Of a stretch of 40,435 nucleotides of DNA, positions 11,246 to 25,400 are shown piece by piece. The DNA lies in contig JASANC010002328.1 in NCBI GenBank assembly GCA_030248135.1, positions 1 to 40,435 of the forward strand, read 5' to 3'. Made by a program: the position numbers and the translations under genes. The notes beneath the pieces were generated by a model. The model was not told where the DNA came from, searched no databases, and saw only the letters and a program-made list of their open reading frames with translations. Source of the stretch: Theristus sp. LFF4_11. Its lineage: Eukaryota > Nematoda > Chromadorea > Monhysterida > Xyalidae. Each line of letters begins with the position of its first letter. Position 1 is the stretch's first letter.

Positions 11246-12233
11246 TCATGAATGAAAAACAACACGACAAGAATTGCGGAAGGCGTGGCAGCGAACTCCC
11301 ACAATGTAAAAATAATGGAGGAAATGCGAAGAAATATTGTTAGCTTTGTTAGCTTGTGTCGAATTGGAACAGAAATCGAAACTGATTATTCGCATCCATT
11401 CAAGTCGCATTTTGCTTTTATTTTGTAATTGCCGATTGACCTGAAGAAGGTTGAGTACAAACATATAACAGTGCAAAAAAGAATGGTGATTTACATTTGT
11501 ATAACTCCCAAACCCGCTTTCTTGCCTTTTTTCTCTGTCCGTTTCTTGTTTCTGTTGTGAACCACAATTCGCATCAGCACGTTTGCGCATGAGAAGAAAG
11601 TTTGGCGAGTAATGGGGGTCGTCATTGGCGTACACAAAATGAATGAGGTAGTTGAAGCCGTGTTTCTTGGCTAGTTCCGATACTAAATCGTTGTTGCGCA
11701 CCATCTTGAACAACAAATTTCCTTGGTTGCCATGAACTTTTTTAAATCTGTCAGAAAAAATATCTCACAATGTAGTTGCGTTTCTGATGTTCGACGCAAA
11801 TGGTGTCGCTGTCCGCAAGTGACTGGACAAGGTCGAGCAGCAGAGGGCGCTCGCTCAATTTGTTGTGGCAGCGCACTGTGTCTGACTCGTTCACGAAATC
11901 CATGAATTTCTACATTGAATCACAAAACTACAGGTAAAACTTTTGAAATACTCTGAATTCCACTCATACGAGCTTGGAAAATGTGCTCCACAAATCGAAA
12001 TTTGTATGATAAAACCTGAAGATCATCGTTGATAATGCGGTATGTGGTACCCACGTCGTATGGCAGCACAGCGATCAACAGACTGATCAAACAAAAGCAG
12101 CAGTAAGCGGCAATCTGTGAGCATACATTTTGACGCTGTGTCTGCCGATAAACCTGAGGGCGCATATTCAAAGCTGGCTGACCTCAATGTAAAACAGAAT
12201 CTGCAGGCGCTCGGAAAACTGCAGCCGGGCCAT
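11246..12233 (-). CDS. Unrecognised small membrane protein
   Basis: Five exons join in phase 0: 12183-12233, 12016-12135, 11769-11909, 11495-11704 and 11246-11440 (about 238 aa). A short N terminus (MARLQFSERLQILFYIE) precedes one strong membrane segment (IAAYCCFCLISLLIAVLPY). A mostly hydrophilic part with several cysteines follows (DTVRCHNKLSERP, SDTICVEHQK, RADANCGS) with a basic/acidic stretch (KQETDREKRQES). The topology suggests a single-pass protein with its larger part outside the cytoplasm. A weakly hydrophobic stretch lies near the C terminus. I do not recognise a family. The last exon could instead splice on to the MIR gene downstream, which would make one larger gene. The product is unknown, but the five consistent exons make it likely to be real. 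Confidence 0.5.
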
Positions 12234-12473
12234 GATGACAATGCTTGGGATCACAATTTGAATCTAATGCTTCGAAGTTGCTAAATTTCAAATGGCCAAA
12301 TCATCCATAACATCTTCATTTATGTGCATAGTTTCAGCACCTGTCCAATCCAATATTCAGACATGAAAAAAATACCCGTACATTTTGAGCTATATGCAAA
12401 AACAGACAATCAGTGCATCAAGTGTGCAATGTTAAATAACTGGTGTCAAAGAATGCCACAGAGCAGACAGAGG

Positions 12474-13420
12474 TTATCCAAAGTAGTCGTCGTCACTTGA
12501 TTCGTCGTCGACGCTCGTTGAACTCCGTGGTATCTGCGCCATGCTCAGCGGCGCAACAGGCACCGTGTACTGAGTGCTGCTGCTGAGGGCGCTCTGATCA
12601 GCGGCGTACGGATTCAGAGGCGGCGGTGACACTGACGACGGCACGCCACCGTGAACGTGATCGAGTGTCAGTTTCGGCGGCAACGGCACTCGCCGATGAC
12701 GACTGTCGCCAATCGTGTCGTACACTGGCGACGCTGTGGCAATTGCGTCGCTAGGCGGTGTCACCCGACCGGTCGCACCGTAGTACGACGTCGGAATCTG
12801 CGCATTCATCACAACCGCCGGTTGATTGGAGTGCGAACCGCTTGCAGCTGACGACAGCGTCGGCTGATTGCTGACGGCCTGTCTCTTGTGGTTGCTCGTA
12901 TGTCCTCTCGTCGACCGGTCCACTCGTGCCGAGTGATCACCACTCGACTGTGACATCGACGAAGCGGAGGCGGGAATTTCGAAACGTGGCAACTGGATGC
13001 CGAGCTGCGCACGATCCATCAGGAATTCCGACAACGAGCGGTTTGCCTGCGTCGTGCTGTACACGTCGTCCGTGGCGTACGGTTGCGACGGCATGGGGCG
13101 CAACTGAACGGAATCAGTTGTGTTTTAAGAATGATTGTTTGATGATCTTCGTGGGCTCAGAAATAAATCGGATGAAAATGTTCTGATTGAATGACACGTG
13201 AATTTGACAAACCCAATCTTCGACGTCTCACCTGTCCATAAATAATTGACATGTCGCCATTGTCGTTCATTACTGATTTGCTGGCATCCTCCTCTTCCTG
13301 GTGCTCAGCAGCCGCATTAGCATGTCCTCCCACCTGATGTTGCGGGATTTGACCGGCATTGTGCGAATCGTTACGGTAGTAGTTCGTGCTGCGCATGTTC
13401 TTTACGCTCGGCTTGCAGCA
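12474..13420 (-). other. Receptor block: cytoplasmic tail
   Basis: At least two exons are present. The first (KNMRSTNYYRNDSHNAGQ, NDNGDMSIIYGQ) is acidic and Gln/His-rich. The last encodes about 200 residues rich in Ser, Thr, Pro and Gln. Tyrosine-containing sites include TDDVYSTTQ, SPVYDTIGD and NPYAADQ. The protein ends in an acidic SSDDDYFG. The tail is low-complexity and has no enzymatic domain. The tyrosine sites could recruit SH2/PTB adaptors, but this is inference. Confidence 0.65.
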
Positions 13421-16400
13421 GATGATGCAATGCAGCGGCACTCTGTGCGTTTGTTGTAAATTGTGAAGAAGAAACAATCGAAGACATTTTTTGCAGTGAA
13501 TCAATTAAAATTGGGAAAATGTTTTTTGAAGCAGAAACCAACTTGTGTCGGCAAAAGAACGCGAATGCGGACAGCATCAGTACGAGAGCGACGAACGCCA
13601 CCGAAACAACGGCAATAATTGGTAGAAGGGCACTTTCTTGATCTGTATAACAACACAGACGGTAAAATAGCAGTTGAATTCGCAGAAAAAAGTGGTTGTC
13701 CACACAATGACATCGTTGAACAAAGTTTATGTGATGACGTCATCTTCATCTTACAGTTCTATTATCGTTTCAGAAAGTTTGTAGGCACAAAACATTCACG
13801 CTCTTAGAAAAGCCGCACAGCTAGAGCAAAAAAATCCGAATCCTCAATGCGACGATCAAATTTGAATTGCTGCGCAATTTATGAAACGGTTCCATATCGC
13901 TGCGTGAAAACGCAATGAGTCTTGAAAGCAAAAGAAAAACTAATACTAAACGAGCGCGAGCTATACCAGTGGGTTGCGGTGGTGCTGTGCCGCAGTGCAC
14001 TGCGTAGTCTTCTGGATCGAACGTGCACTCTGCGTCGACACAAAACTCGGTGCACGCGTAGCACGCAGTGCCGTTGAACACTTTGCTCGCGTCGTTGCAT
14101 CGACAGTTGAAGCCGATCTTCTCGTTCTCACAAATACTGTCCACCGGGCAATTGTCTGAAACAGCAGTAGCTGTGTGCGAATTGCAATGAGAACTATCAA
14201 AACTGACAAACTCGAACTCTATCTGCAGTCTAACTCTGTTACATACTAGCTCCATAACATGGGTAATCACGTGATGCACGCATTCTGTGCAAACCAAACG
14301 CCGCCTCCACAGAATGCATGCATCAAGCAATCAGCTAGTTTGATATGTAATCGAGTTCGACTGTGGGTGCAGACAAACGGAAACTTTATTGCACGCACTG
14401 ATCTTTGCGACCTCATCGCACATAATAGGTGGATCCATGTCAGAATGGGAGTACTTGTCCATTGTTTTTGGGGTTTTATTTGCAAGCTTCGATGCCGTGC
14501 GCGACTTCTTTTTTAATTCACCTCAATTTGCACGTTTTTGGGTGTGGTTGGTTGGTGTTTAAATCAGTGTTGGGTTTAAATTGGTGGTTGCTAAATCAGA
14601 AAAATGGGCGTGTTTGTTTTCAATTAAAAGCAAGTTGAAGATCCTTTAAAAACTGGTGGTCTCCATGTACGCAAAGTACATGTAAGTTAGTCTTTTAACC
14701 ATGAAACAATTCAAATCAATTGCCAATGAATTGTAAGTTTTCATATAAAATACGGAATATCTGGGAAGGACACTGCTTTGCACAACGTTTCTGCATAATG
14801 ACTAACAGAACAGGTATGTATGTAAAACACAAACTAGTTAGGTATTTTTTCTTACATTGATGCGTGTGTATAAAAATTAGTACGTCGCTTCAAATAATGT
14901 TGTCTTGTGTTTTGATTAAAGTACGATTGTGCGACAGTTGTATAATAACAACTTGTTTGCGTTCTTTCGTGCAACAACGGCTAACAGCTGTTTGTGGGCC
15001 GATGCGACGAAGACTACCAAACACTACTTACGGTTTTGAGTTTTGAACGCTCAGCGGTCATTCAAACGAAAGATCATTCAAAATTTTCGCACAGAAAACA
15101 TGTGCATGGTCATTGCATCGTTGCAATTCTTCCACATGTTTTCCTTCAAGACCGTCTCAAAAACAGGCTTGACTCGATCAGCTATGCTTTGTTCAAAAAT
15201 TTTACAACATGGTGCTTTTCCAAAAGAATTATTCTTTGAGCTTTTCTCAGGCCTCAGACTCGTTGCTTCTGAAATGCCAACGAAAATCACCCACATGTAC
15301 AGTATGGCCGAATAAATGAGGCAGTCCATCAAGGCGGGATCAGCCGCAGACTAGGAGTTGTCTTTTTCAAAAAAGCCAACGTAATTCCCAATCATGTGTA
15401 CAAGGGATAAGGAATGAACAGAATAGCGCGGATAATCCATTAGTTTAAAAAAAAAACGCGTCAAATTTGGCACACAATTCAGTTTATGAACGTCTTTTTT
15501 CTTTCATTCAAAATTCGCGCGCTCCTTGCACTCTGAAAAAAGCTGCCATGTTTAACCGGCCATACCGTACAGCGATTGAGTTGCAAAAAAACGTTTGTGA
15601 ACTTGAGGACACTCCGTTCCCTAAACTCAGCAAAAAGCAAACGCAAACTGACCTAATTGTTTCAGACATTCATTGACGGGCTGTTGCATGCATTTTTCTG
15701 GATCTTTTGTACCAGTGCTCGGTGTGATTTCGTACCGCGGACAATGATTGCAATGGGTTTGGTTGCTGTATTGTTGGTATTCGGCGAGCGGACATGACAA
15801 ACAGACGTTGCTATTGTTATGCACACTGCTGCTTGCTGATGCTTCAAATAAACCAACAAACCCGCCGATCGACGCCGCAGCTCTGTCAAAATTTAAAACG
15901 ATTTGCCAATGAAAAGTCTGACTTTTTGGCAAAAAAGCATGATCAAACGAAACTACTGAAAATTTTTTAACTCGTTTATAGGCGTCGTCGGTGGAAAATG
16001 AACATCTATAAGCATATATTACCGACGCTTTCGATTACTATTGGCATCAGAACTTTGCGATGATGCCGGATTTAGGTAGGTGCCAGGTGGGCATCGTAGC
16101 ACCGTGCATTCGCGTTTATCCAGGGCGCCGTCGTGTTCAGTGACGTAGTACACCGGACATGACTCGCATTGTGATCGGTTTGCTGGTTTGTACCAGCCGA
16201 CGTGGCAGTTGGTGCAGTTCGGCGACTGACCTGCCATCGTCAAGTGTTGCCCAGCGGGACAGACTGCAAAAGCAACAGCATTTGTTGTCGAAAAGGCCAT
16301 TTTTTTAAATTGGCGAAAAGAAAATGTTTGATTATCAGAATTATCATTAAAATGAACCAACAGTGACAATCGCGATCGTATCTCGATCCTATCCAGTCTG

Positions 16401-19400
16401 TGATTTTGCCGTCGCCACATCGTAAACATGCGAGATACCCGTAGTCGGGCGCATACGAGCCGATGGGGCAGAGCTCACAGTGCTGCGTTCGATTGCGATC
16501 ATCTGCCGTGACGCAGTACTGGCCAAGAGTGCAGTTCACTGAAACACATTAGGTGTGTGAAACCGACCAACAGCTGAACGTTGCCTATGCTAAGTGAATA
16601 AGTGTTCCTTTTGTTTGCAAAGCTTCACTGACTACTAATTACTGGTTAAAGTATCAAAAGAAAAAAACCCGACGAGCGTACAGTGGCAGTCGATTTCGTA
16701 CTGCGTCCCTTCGGCGCTGGTGATCTTGCCGTCTGGACACGGCTTGCAGTCGGTCTGATTCGTCTCATTTTGAAACGTGTTGCGCGGGCACTGCTGGCAG
16801 ACGCCGTTGGCCATGTCAAAATACTGTCCTTCCGCGCAGTGCACTGTGGAAGTGTTTTAAAATATAGTAAAATTTGCTGTTGACTGCAACAACTGTAGGG
16901 ATATTTTTATATCAATGTTGAACTTACAACAAGAAAAGCCTCCAACTGTATCTTCCGAGTTCGCTGGAGTCAGCTGTTCTTGTGGACCGCACTGCCAACC
17001 GGTAGAATTTGACCTTTCGGTTAAATTTCTACCAACTGGTTTTTCAGTCTGATCCAACGCATCCGTGAGCGCATTCTCGAACGAATTGTTGGACCTGTGG
17101 AAGTGTACGTGAATGTTCTCCACCGACTGTTGGCTCAGAAGTTTTGTTATCGTTATGAAAGAAAACTGAACTGACTTGAACGTTTCGTTGTACGTGATGA
17201 CCACCCCAGATCGCAGTGACCGGTCATCAAATTCGTTGACTTCCCGTTTTTCAATTTGGCGCCGATTCCGTTGCAGCAACGAGTCGTCCGGGTTATTGTT
17301 TCCGTCTACACTTGCGGTTTCCTGTCCGCAAATTACAGTCACTGAGGAGAAATCGCACTTTTCTGCGCCACAAAATTGGTATTTGTCGGCCAACTGTTGC
17401 AGTAATTCGAGCAGTTGTGCTTTGAGATCGACTGCTTCGTGACAGCTGGTTCTAGCGTATTCCAGTTCACCGACGACTATTTGTGTTGGCATGAACATTG
17501 AGCCGCACGCCGGAAACACGAAGCGCACCTCGGCCGGATTTCGCGTGTCCCAAACGCCTACAACATAAGTTAACTCATACTTTATAATATTTTTTGTCGC
17601 CTCCGTTGCTCAGTGGAAAGGACTGGGCCTTTAAGCCAAAAGGATTCGAGTTCGACTCTTTACGGAAGATGACGCACTTTTGTTTTTAGTTTGGCTTTCT
17701 TTGAAATCTGCAGGATTCGCTGCTTTGCGTGAGTTTTTTTTATTTTTGTAAAGTTGTCGGGATATAGCGGTCGAAAGCCACTGAAGTCGAAAAAGGGGCT
17801 CAGATAACCAGTGTCCCCAGGACCAAGTGTGGCGTTCCCTAACAAACGAACGAACAGTGATTTTAGGCGATGTTTTAGCCAAGGCTAACCCAAAAACCGT
17901 GCAGGAACGGCTCGAATGGGGCGCCCATCGAGTTTTCTCTGTCATTAAGCGACCATACACCACTCGGTGGGTCTCGATCCCCCGAAAGCACAGACAATAG
18001 TCTAACGCGTCACTACCCAAGCCACAAGGGTTCCCTGGGCATTAGTTTCTTGGGCTCTGTCCCTTCACCCCGACTCTAAAACGACGTAATTCGGGACCTT
18101 CGGGTTCCTAGAACCGCGCGGGTAGCTAAATCAGTAAAAATAAAACCATGATGTTCAAGTTTGTTGGTCAAACTTCAGAAAACCAGAATAGTCTTTACTA
18201 ACCGTCTCGGCCGCAACTGTAGAACGGACGTGTTGGCAGTGAGAACTGGAATGTGGCCAGACAAGTCGGAAATGCAACATAGCCGCTGAGACCGTCGGCG
18301 GTGGTGTACGGTGCGAGGAGAACGTTGCCGTTCAGTGGTTTGGTTAGTTTTGTCGGTGCGCAGTCGTACGGCGTCACGATCAACAGAAAAGAGCACACGG
18401 CGAGATTGCCAGCGTCATCGGCTGCCACGTAGACAATCAGGTATTCGCCCCAGATGAACACCGAGCCTGGGAAGTGTTGCACGAATACAAGATGCCGTTT
18501 ATCGTTGTTGAACACCACACAGGATCGTCCTAAAGGATTTTTGAATCTTTGAAGTCGCTAACCGCTTTGATAGTTCGACGTAACAGAGCGAATGTTTTGG
18601 TTGTCAATGAACTGTGGTTCCGCAGTGAAATTAACGACAGAATAGCCGTCGGCTGTTGTTGCGCGCATGTCATCCGGACAGAACAGTACAGTGGGCGGTA
18701 TGCGATCTAGAAACGGAGCATGATGAAAACGGAAACGGGTCTCCCGGAGAAACTGATGCGGAATGAAACAAACCAGTTTTGCACGAAGGTCGGCCAACAA
18801 GACAGTCGGAATACTGGCAGACGCTTGGGAACGTGATGCTGATCATTGAGTTATCCGTTGGTGCAACTGGAAACTCGGTCCACCTGTTTTTCGATTTGTA
18901 TTCATTTGAAAACTTCTAAAATAGTTTTGGTCAACTTTTTTAGTGGTTTAAAAAGCCTAACCGGAACACTGCTGGCAGCTTTTCGTAGTCGAGATTCAAC
19001 CATTCTGAGCAGTTCACTGCGATTTCACGGACTTTCTCCGGTGACAATGCATCCGCGTACATTTCCACCAAACTCAGGCCGCCGGAAAACGTCACCGATT
19101 CTTCAGCAACACTGCCTAGTTGCACTGTATATGTGCTAAAACAGTGGATGGAAGAATTCGAGTCACCTTTGAGAAAAAAGTGGTAAATGGGTTGAATTAA
19201 AAAGTCGCTGTTACCGATCGGATGGAACCTCCAGCGAATCATCGCCCTCGATCACCACGTCACCATCGACATAGATAGTCATTTCATCTGAAATTTTTAT
19301 GGCCGCTTTCACCAATGAACGTGCAGTGATTTTTACTTTCATCTGAACATAGTGTACCGTTATCGACAACAAGGCACACGTGGTGCCATGCACCGTCAGC

Positions 19401-22400
19401 AACAAAGAACGACAGCTTTGCGCCGTTTCCAACGTACGACACAAATCCAGTCGTATCGAATTGAAAAATCAACTTCCTGCCAAAAATAAGGCGTTTTGTG
19501 ACAAAGGTATTTATGGAGGTGGAAGTTTGAAATCACTATGCTGGGCGACTTGTTTTATTCAAACACACACAAAAAAGCACCGCACTTTCGATAGGCATCT
19601 ATTGACTCCAACACGGTAATGTAGGCTGTAACCGGTGGGTCACGGGCACCAGAAGACTCCTGGCTTATTTGAACCCAGAAACAGATGGAGAAAGCAGTCG
19701 CGAATGAACTGCTGCTCAACGAACGTGCCAGCAGCAAGCTGCTGGTTGCATCGCTGTGATCATGCTCATCCGTGCCGGTGAACAGCACGTTGAAGTTCGG
19801 TTTGCGTTCTGAATATGTGGTCAATTGAAAAGTGACCAAAAAGTATGGCAAATTATTGAGCACACAAGGCGCACAAAAAATGTTGAACGTTTTAACGGTT
19901 CAAACGTACTATTTTCACAGTTCTTCCCAGTGTAGTTTGCTGGGCAATGGCAGATGTTGCCGGTCGGTCCGGGTGCACAGGTACCCCCATTGCAACAAAA
20001 GTCGCGCTGTAACTCGCATGCCGATTCGTGCAACTGACAACGGTCGCCGGAATAGCCGGCCGGACACTGGCAGAAATGTTCGGGCACGTACGGATCCGGC
20101 CAAACGCAGGTGCCACCGTTGCGACAGAACGACGTGCGTTCGCATGGATTCTCGACGGTTTCACAGTGATCGCCAGAATATTCTGCGATACGGTGTTTTT
20201 ATGGCAGATGAACTCGAACAGGCTGTTGTGTAGCTTTTGCCAAATTACCAAATGTGCTGTTGCACGTGCACGAATATCCGAGAGCTGTGGAGTTGTCAAG
20301 CTTGCAAACTGCGCCGTGTTCACAAAGCTCAATGGCGCAGAAATCTATCGGAATTTCACATCGTTCACCGAGGAATCCGTGATTGCATCTGTTTTAAAGT
20401 AAGTTTTGCTTGATTTGTTTAAATTTTTTAATTGAAATTAAAATTTTCTAAACGCATTCAAACCTGCACTCGAAATGATCCACAAAATTCAGACAGCTTC
20501 CGTGATTACCACAGATGTCATCAGATGAACAGTAATCAATTTTTTGATTACAAAATTGACCCGTGAATCCAGGTTTACAAACGCATTGAAAGCTTTCTTG
20601 CTGTGTTACGGTGCAGTTGCTTGTTGGTGAGCACGGGCTTGATTGGCACGGGTTTATAGTGATCTGCAAACAACAAACCCAGTCCCGATGTTTGATTGTA
20701 ACAATAACCACTATCTACTTGTATATGCTTGATATTAAAATTATACAGACATCACGAATAAAGACAAACTTTCAAACTAACATTGCAGTTGGGCCCAGTA
20801 TACCCGGCTGGACACCGACAAAAGAAACCATCAAAATACGATAGACATTCTCCGTCGTTCGCGCACGGGTTTGACGCGCAAAAATCTCGCACGTCATTGC
20901 ATCGTTTACCTACGGAACAGAACACCATGATAGAATGGATGCAAGTTTTTATCAGGATTGCCGTGAGCCGTTGTGTGAATCTACCAGTCCATTGCTCGGC
21001 GCAGGTACACGAAAACGGCTGGTCCTGTGGCAGTAACATTGACGTGTCTGCCTGTTCGTGGCAGCTTGCATTGTGCGCACACGTTGATGGGTGCTCGTTG
21101 CAAGTGCCGTATCGATTTTCGCACCGATTCCCATAGAAACCTTTTATGGAATTTGGCAGTTGAAGAAAGAAACTTTATCGTTTTGGAATCGTGTATTATG
21201 TACCTATTATTTTATTTTTGTCCCGAGACTCAATGCGCGCATAGAAAGGTAAACAGTTTCATACATGACGCGAGAATTCAAAATTGACAAATTGATCCAA
21301 GTCCCCTACATAGGGCCGAGTCAATTAGGCTATTTTGAATCCCCACATAAAGATTGAAACCAGATTCCATTCTGCATCTACACACGCATTGAGTCGCAGA
21401 ACCTAAAAAAAAATATTATACCTGGTTGACATCTGCAACGGACTGCATCTCCATAATCTGTGCATGTCGCACCATTCTGGCACGGTGCACCTGTACTGCT
21501 GCTGCACAATGGCTGCTTCTGCCTCTCACAACGATCGCCCGTGTACAACGCTGCAGAAAAGCAATCGTACCGCATGATCGGATTTGTTTATTCGATGATG
21601 AACCAGCGAAACTTGGTTTGTTACCAGTGCACAGGCAGACTGGCCGCAACGCGACGTACGGCTGGTCAACGTTGTAATCGTCGGGGTCTTGCTCTTCTGA
21701 TTGTCCGCCGTCTGGTCGCATGTTGACCAGCTGCATCACACAGGTGCCACGGTTCTCACAGTTCACCATGCTGCAATTCTGCTCGGGCAGCTCGCACAGT
21801 TCACCGGTCCAACCTGTTTTCGGATCATCCAGTAGTGTTGATCAACAGAATGCACTGGTAAAAAGCTGATGAATGTACCGATTTTGCATTCGAACGAATA
21901 TTCTGTGACATTGCATGCATCGTCCGGTGGCAAGGCAGTTGTGCACGCACGCACGTTCTTCATGACAGCGGCGTTGTTGTTGCACGGATGCGAAAGACGT
22001 TCGCAGCTAAAGGTCGTCGAGTTGTTGATTTGCTGCATTCGCATTGAGCAACAGATTGTTTCAACCAACTGAGCAAACTAGTTTAGTCTACCGTTTGCCT
22101 GCAAAGTCCTTCTTGCAGGTGCAATGTGGCTGCATGGTGCCATCGGCTAGTTTTATTTCCCAGCAGCTTCCGCAGTGCAGACAGTGATCAGCTGAACAAC
22201 TGGTATTCTGAAGAGCTTTGTCGCCGCTATGATTCGTGCAACTGAAATTTTGTAGCTGTGATCAACTTTTTTGGTGATTTTCACTTAGTTTGTCATGTTG
22301 AGAGTTTTGTTTTGCGAAACTAACTTTGCACCGATGCATTCGATGCACCGATGTGTGCTTGGTGTCAACTGCTGACACAAACTTAGATGGCCGCATGGGT

Positions 22401-25400
22401 TTTTCAGTTCACATGAGCCGACTTCGTGTTCGCAAAAGGCTCCCGTGAAACCTGCAGGATTACGGAAATTTCGGTGATGAATCAAATAGCGAAAAATGGC
22501 GAATTTGAAATGTAAGCTGACCGAATCTGCATTCGCAAGTGAACCCCTTTGCATGTTCAATGCATGTTGCACCGTTTCTGCATGGCTCGTTTGTGCAAAG
22601 AGAGGACTGAAATTCGCAGAGTCTACCGTAGTAACGGTGAGGACATTGGCATCCAAGCTTGTCCGAGTCACAGACGCCACCATTCTTGCATAAACTATCA
22701 GAACATCGATTGGAATCTAAAAATTTAATTCTTTTTCGTGTTTCGATATTCGCTGTTATTTATGCTGGCATTGATATGAACGTCACATAAGTTCGTTGGA
22801 CTTGAAACGTCACTGACTCTTGCAAACAGAGCTGTCGGTAGCACCGACCACCACCATCGCGAAGCCGACCGCAGAGTCGCGCTTGTGTTGTTTACAAGGA
22901 ATGCAGGCGTCTTGTCCCGGTTGATGCTGGAAGTGCCCGGGAGGACATGGCTGGCAAGGCTCTAGGCCGGCGAAGCCGACCATGCCCGGTGGACAAAACT
23001 CTGCAGCAACGAAAACCGAACTGTTCAGCGTCGCTGTGAAAAAAACGAGCCAGCGAAATGCACAAAACAAACGTACGTTTGCATAGTCGAGCGTCCGTGG
23101 TCGCTAGATGTACGGTGCTTGTCAGCGGCGGACATTTTGTGCACTGGGTGCTTGCAGAGCCTGATGTAAACCAACCTCGCTCGCACGGCATGCATGGCTC
23201 GAATCCATTGGCCGACTGAAACCCCGGTTGGCAATGAGCTGAAGCGGTGGTTTATGAAGGCCCGTTTATACCAAAGCAAGCAATTGCTTCATGCAGCATG
23301 TTTCAAATCGTTCACAGCAAAAGGAATCAGAAATATTTTGAAATTCAACAAAAATTACGTATGCAATCCGTTTCGGAGCGTGAGCGTTCGCCAAGCGTGC
23401 CGTGGTTGTGCGGGCACGGCTCACAGTTCGCTTTTCTGTCCACGCTTTGGAACGTGTTCTTCGGACATGCGATGCATTCGCTCGCGGTCTGATTCGCATA
23501 TGTGCCACGGACGCAATATTCTGGGTGGTAATCGGAAAAAATGTTCGACACGTTGGCAAAGGCAAACTCAAGTACCTCAAGGTGTTTAACGATCAGGCAA
23601 AACAAAAAAATGAGAAATTTCTGAGAAGATAAATGAGCATGATAAAGTGGGATCACCGGGACTCCACCTAAACTGAACTCAGGCTCACTGAACTTCGAGT
23701 GACTGTGAAAACATTTGAACGACGCTGCCAAACACACTGCCGCATGAACACTTACTGCACACTTGGTGACCTGCTGGCAGTTGTCGATTGATGTGCGTCA
23801 CTGCACCACGAGGGCAACGTTCGATTTCAATTAATTCACTGTCCATCTACGTAATAACATAAAAAAAATCTCGAGTAGGCTTGTTGAAGCTGCCACAAAA
23901 CACAACCATCAAAAAAACAACTAACGATTGTCTCCTCCGGTAGTTTCACGCAACGTTCATCTTCTATCGGAACGTTGCCCAATTCAAGTGGCCTCTGCAG
24001 CAGTCCGTTGTAGCACATGACCAGGCTGTTATAGCGTTGCTTCTCTGTCGACGATAGCGTAACAATGGTCGAGAATTCGATCTGTGATAAAAAAAATGAC
24101 GTCTAGAGTAACAGAAACGGACTTGTAGCTCAGCAAACAGTTGAAGCTGCTCGTGCTAAAACTGACGTATCGTCGTGCGTTTTTGACGCGACTCTCGAAT
24201 TGAGCGACGTTCACGGTGAAATTGTATCCGGCTGGTAACTTTTGATCGCAGCGCTCTTCAACGAGCATCTTCGTGTGTTCCGCTAGTTGGCTGCGATACG
24301 CTTGCAAACAAGCGCGATCGGTGCTGATGTCGTTGTTGGTGTAGCTGAGAGTTAGCTTGAAATGGACGTCGGGTGTTTTCAGCTCTGTAAAATGATGCAA
24401 TGCAGTTTCAGTGGAGTTGTCGTCTCGGCGTAATTTGACATGTCAGCCGCAAGCTCTTACCGAGACAAATTATTGCTGGTTTGCTGACGTTCTGATTCGG
24501 CGTGAGCCACGTGGCGTTTCCTTCACACACCAGTACGGTTGCGCCTGCCAAAAAATAGAAGTGAAATGTTTAATAAATACAACGCTAAAGAAGGTCGCTA
24601 AATTCACGATTCAGACACAACGAAACACGAAACGAATGCAGTTTGTGGTGGTTAGCTTAGCCAAACAAGCGTCCCAAAAAGCAAAATACTACCAACCATC
24701 CTCTGGATCGCTGAGACCGGACGCACATTTCGACGGTCTGAAGCATGGGGATTGTGTCAGATAAGTAGCGGTCTTTTGCGTGGTCGCTGTCAATGGCGCA
24801 CCGGTGACCAGTGAGGAAGTCGGTCCCAGACAGTCGACTGGGGCACTCCATGATGGACAGTTGCTCGCTTAATAGTCGCCAGAAGTAATAAGAATACAGT
24901 AGTTGGTTCAAAACTGGTTGCCCATTTCTGTTACTCACGTCTGGCGACGAACGTAAACTGACACTGCGCGGTGTTGCCGCTGGCATCAGTCGCCGTCACT
25001 TTGACGCGCACAATCTCGTTGAATGTCACCTAAAATCGCGAAACATAAAAAAAGGAAGCAATGATTTTGCGAAATACGAAATCAACCGGTCCAACCGTAG
25101 TTCCAGGCCTTGGGGTAAACGCCAACTGTGGTGTTTCTCCGGAATTGTCGATCGCTTCAATTGTTGGATATTTGGTGAATGTCAGTTGGGAGGCGTCGTT
25201 CGCTGTTTCCCTCTGAATCACAGGTTGGTCGGGGCACGCTAGCACTGGCGGCGTGCGGTCTTGTAGTGAGATTCTGGTGATAAAATCCGATAATAAGATA
25301 CTTCAATTTGCAGCGGTTTGTTGTGTGATTAGCTGGTATCAGAGCGCTTTCGCTCAAAAGTTCAGTTCATTGTGATTTCAAACATAAATTCAATTGTAAA

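Larger units (their letters stand above)
16900..18800 (-). other. Receptor block: HYR, sushi and SVEP1-type spacer, copy 2
   Basis: The HYR unit starts PPTVLFCPDDMRATTADG and ends VYVAADDAGNLAVC. A sushi-like unit (YDCAPTKLTKPLNGN) and its end (GVWDTRNPAEV) follow. The spacer then reads QIVVGELEYARTSC, KAQLLELLQQLADKY and CDFSSVTVICG, with a basic QRNRRQIEKRE patch. It is homologous in position and pattern to the spacer at 23.7-24.4 kb. A tRNA-like insertion lies in the intron at 17.6-18.1 kb. Confidence 0.65.

Noticed and set aside
17600..17668. Functional tRNA gene (Lys-type UUU anticodon)
   Set aside because: The anticodon loop is one base short and the T and D stems are mismatched, so a tRNA-derived repeat is more likely.
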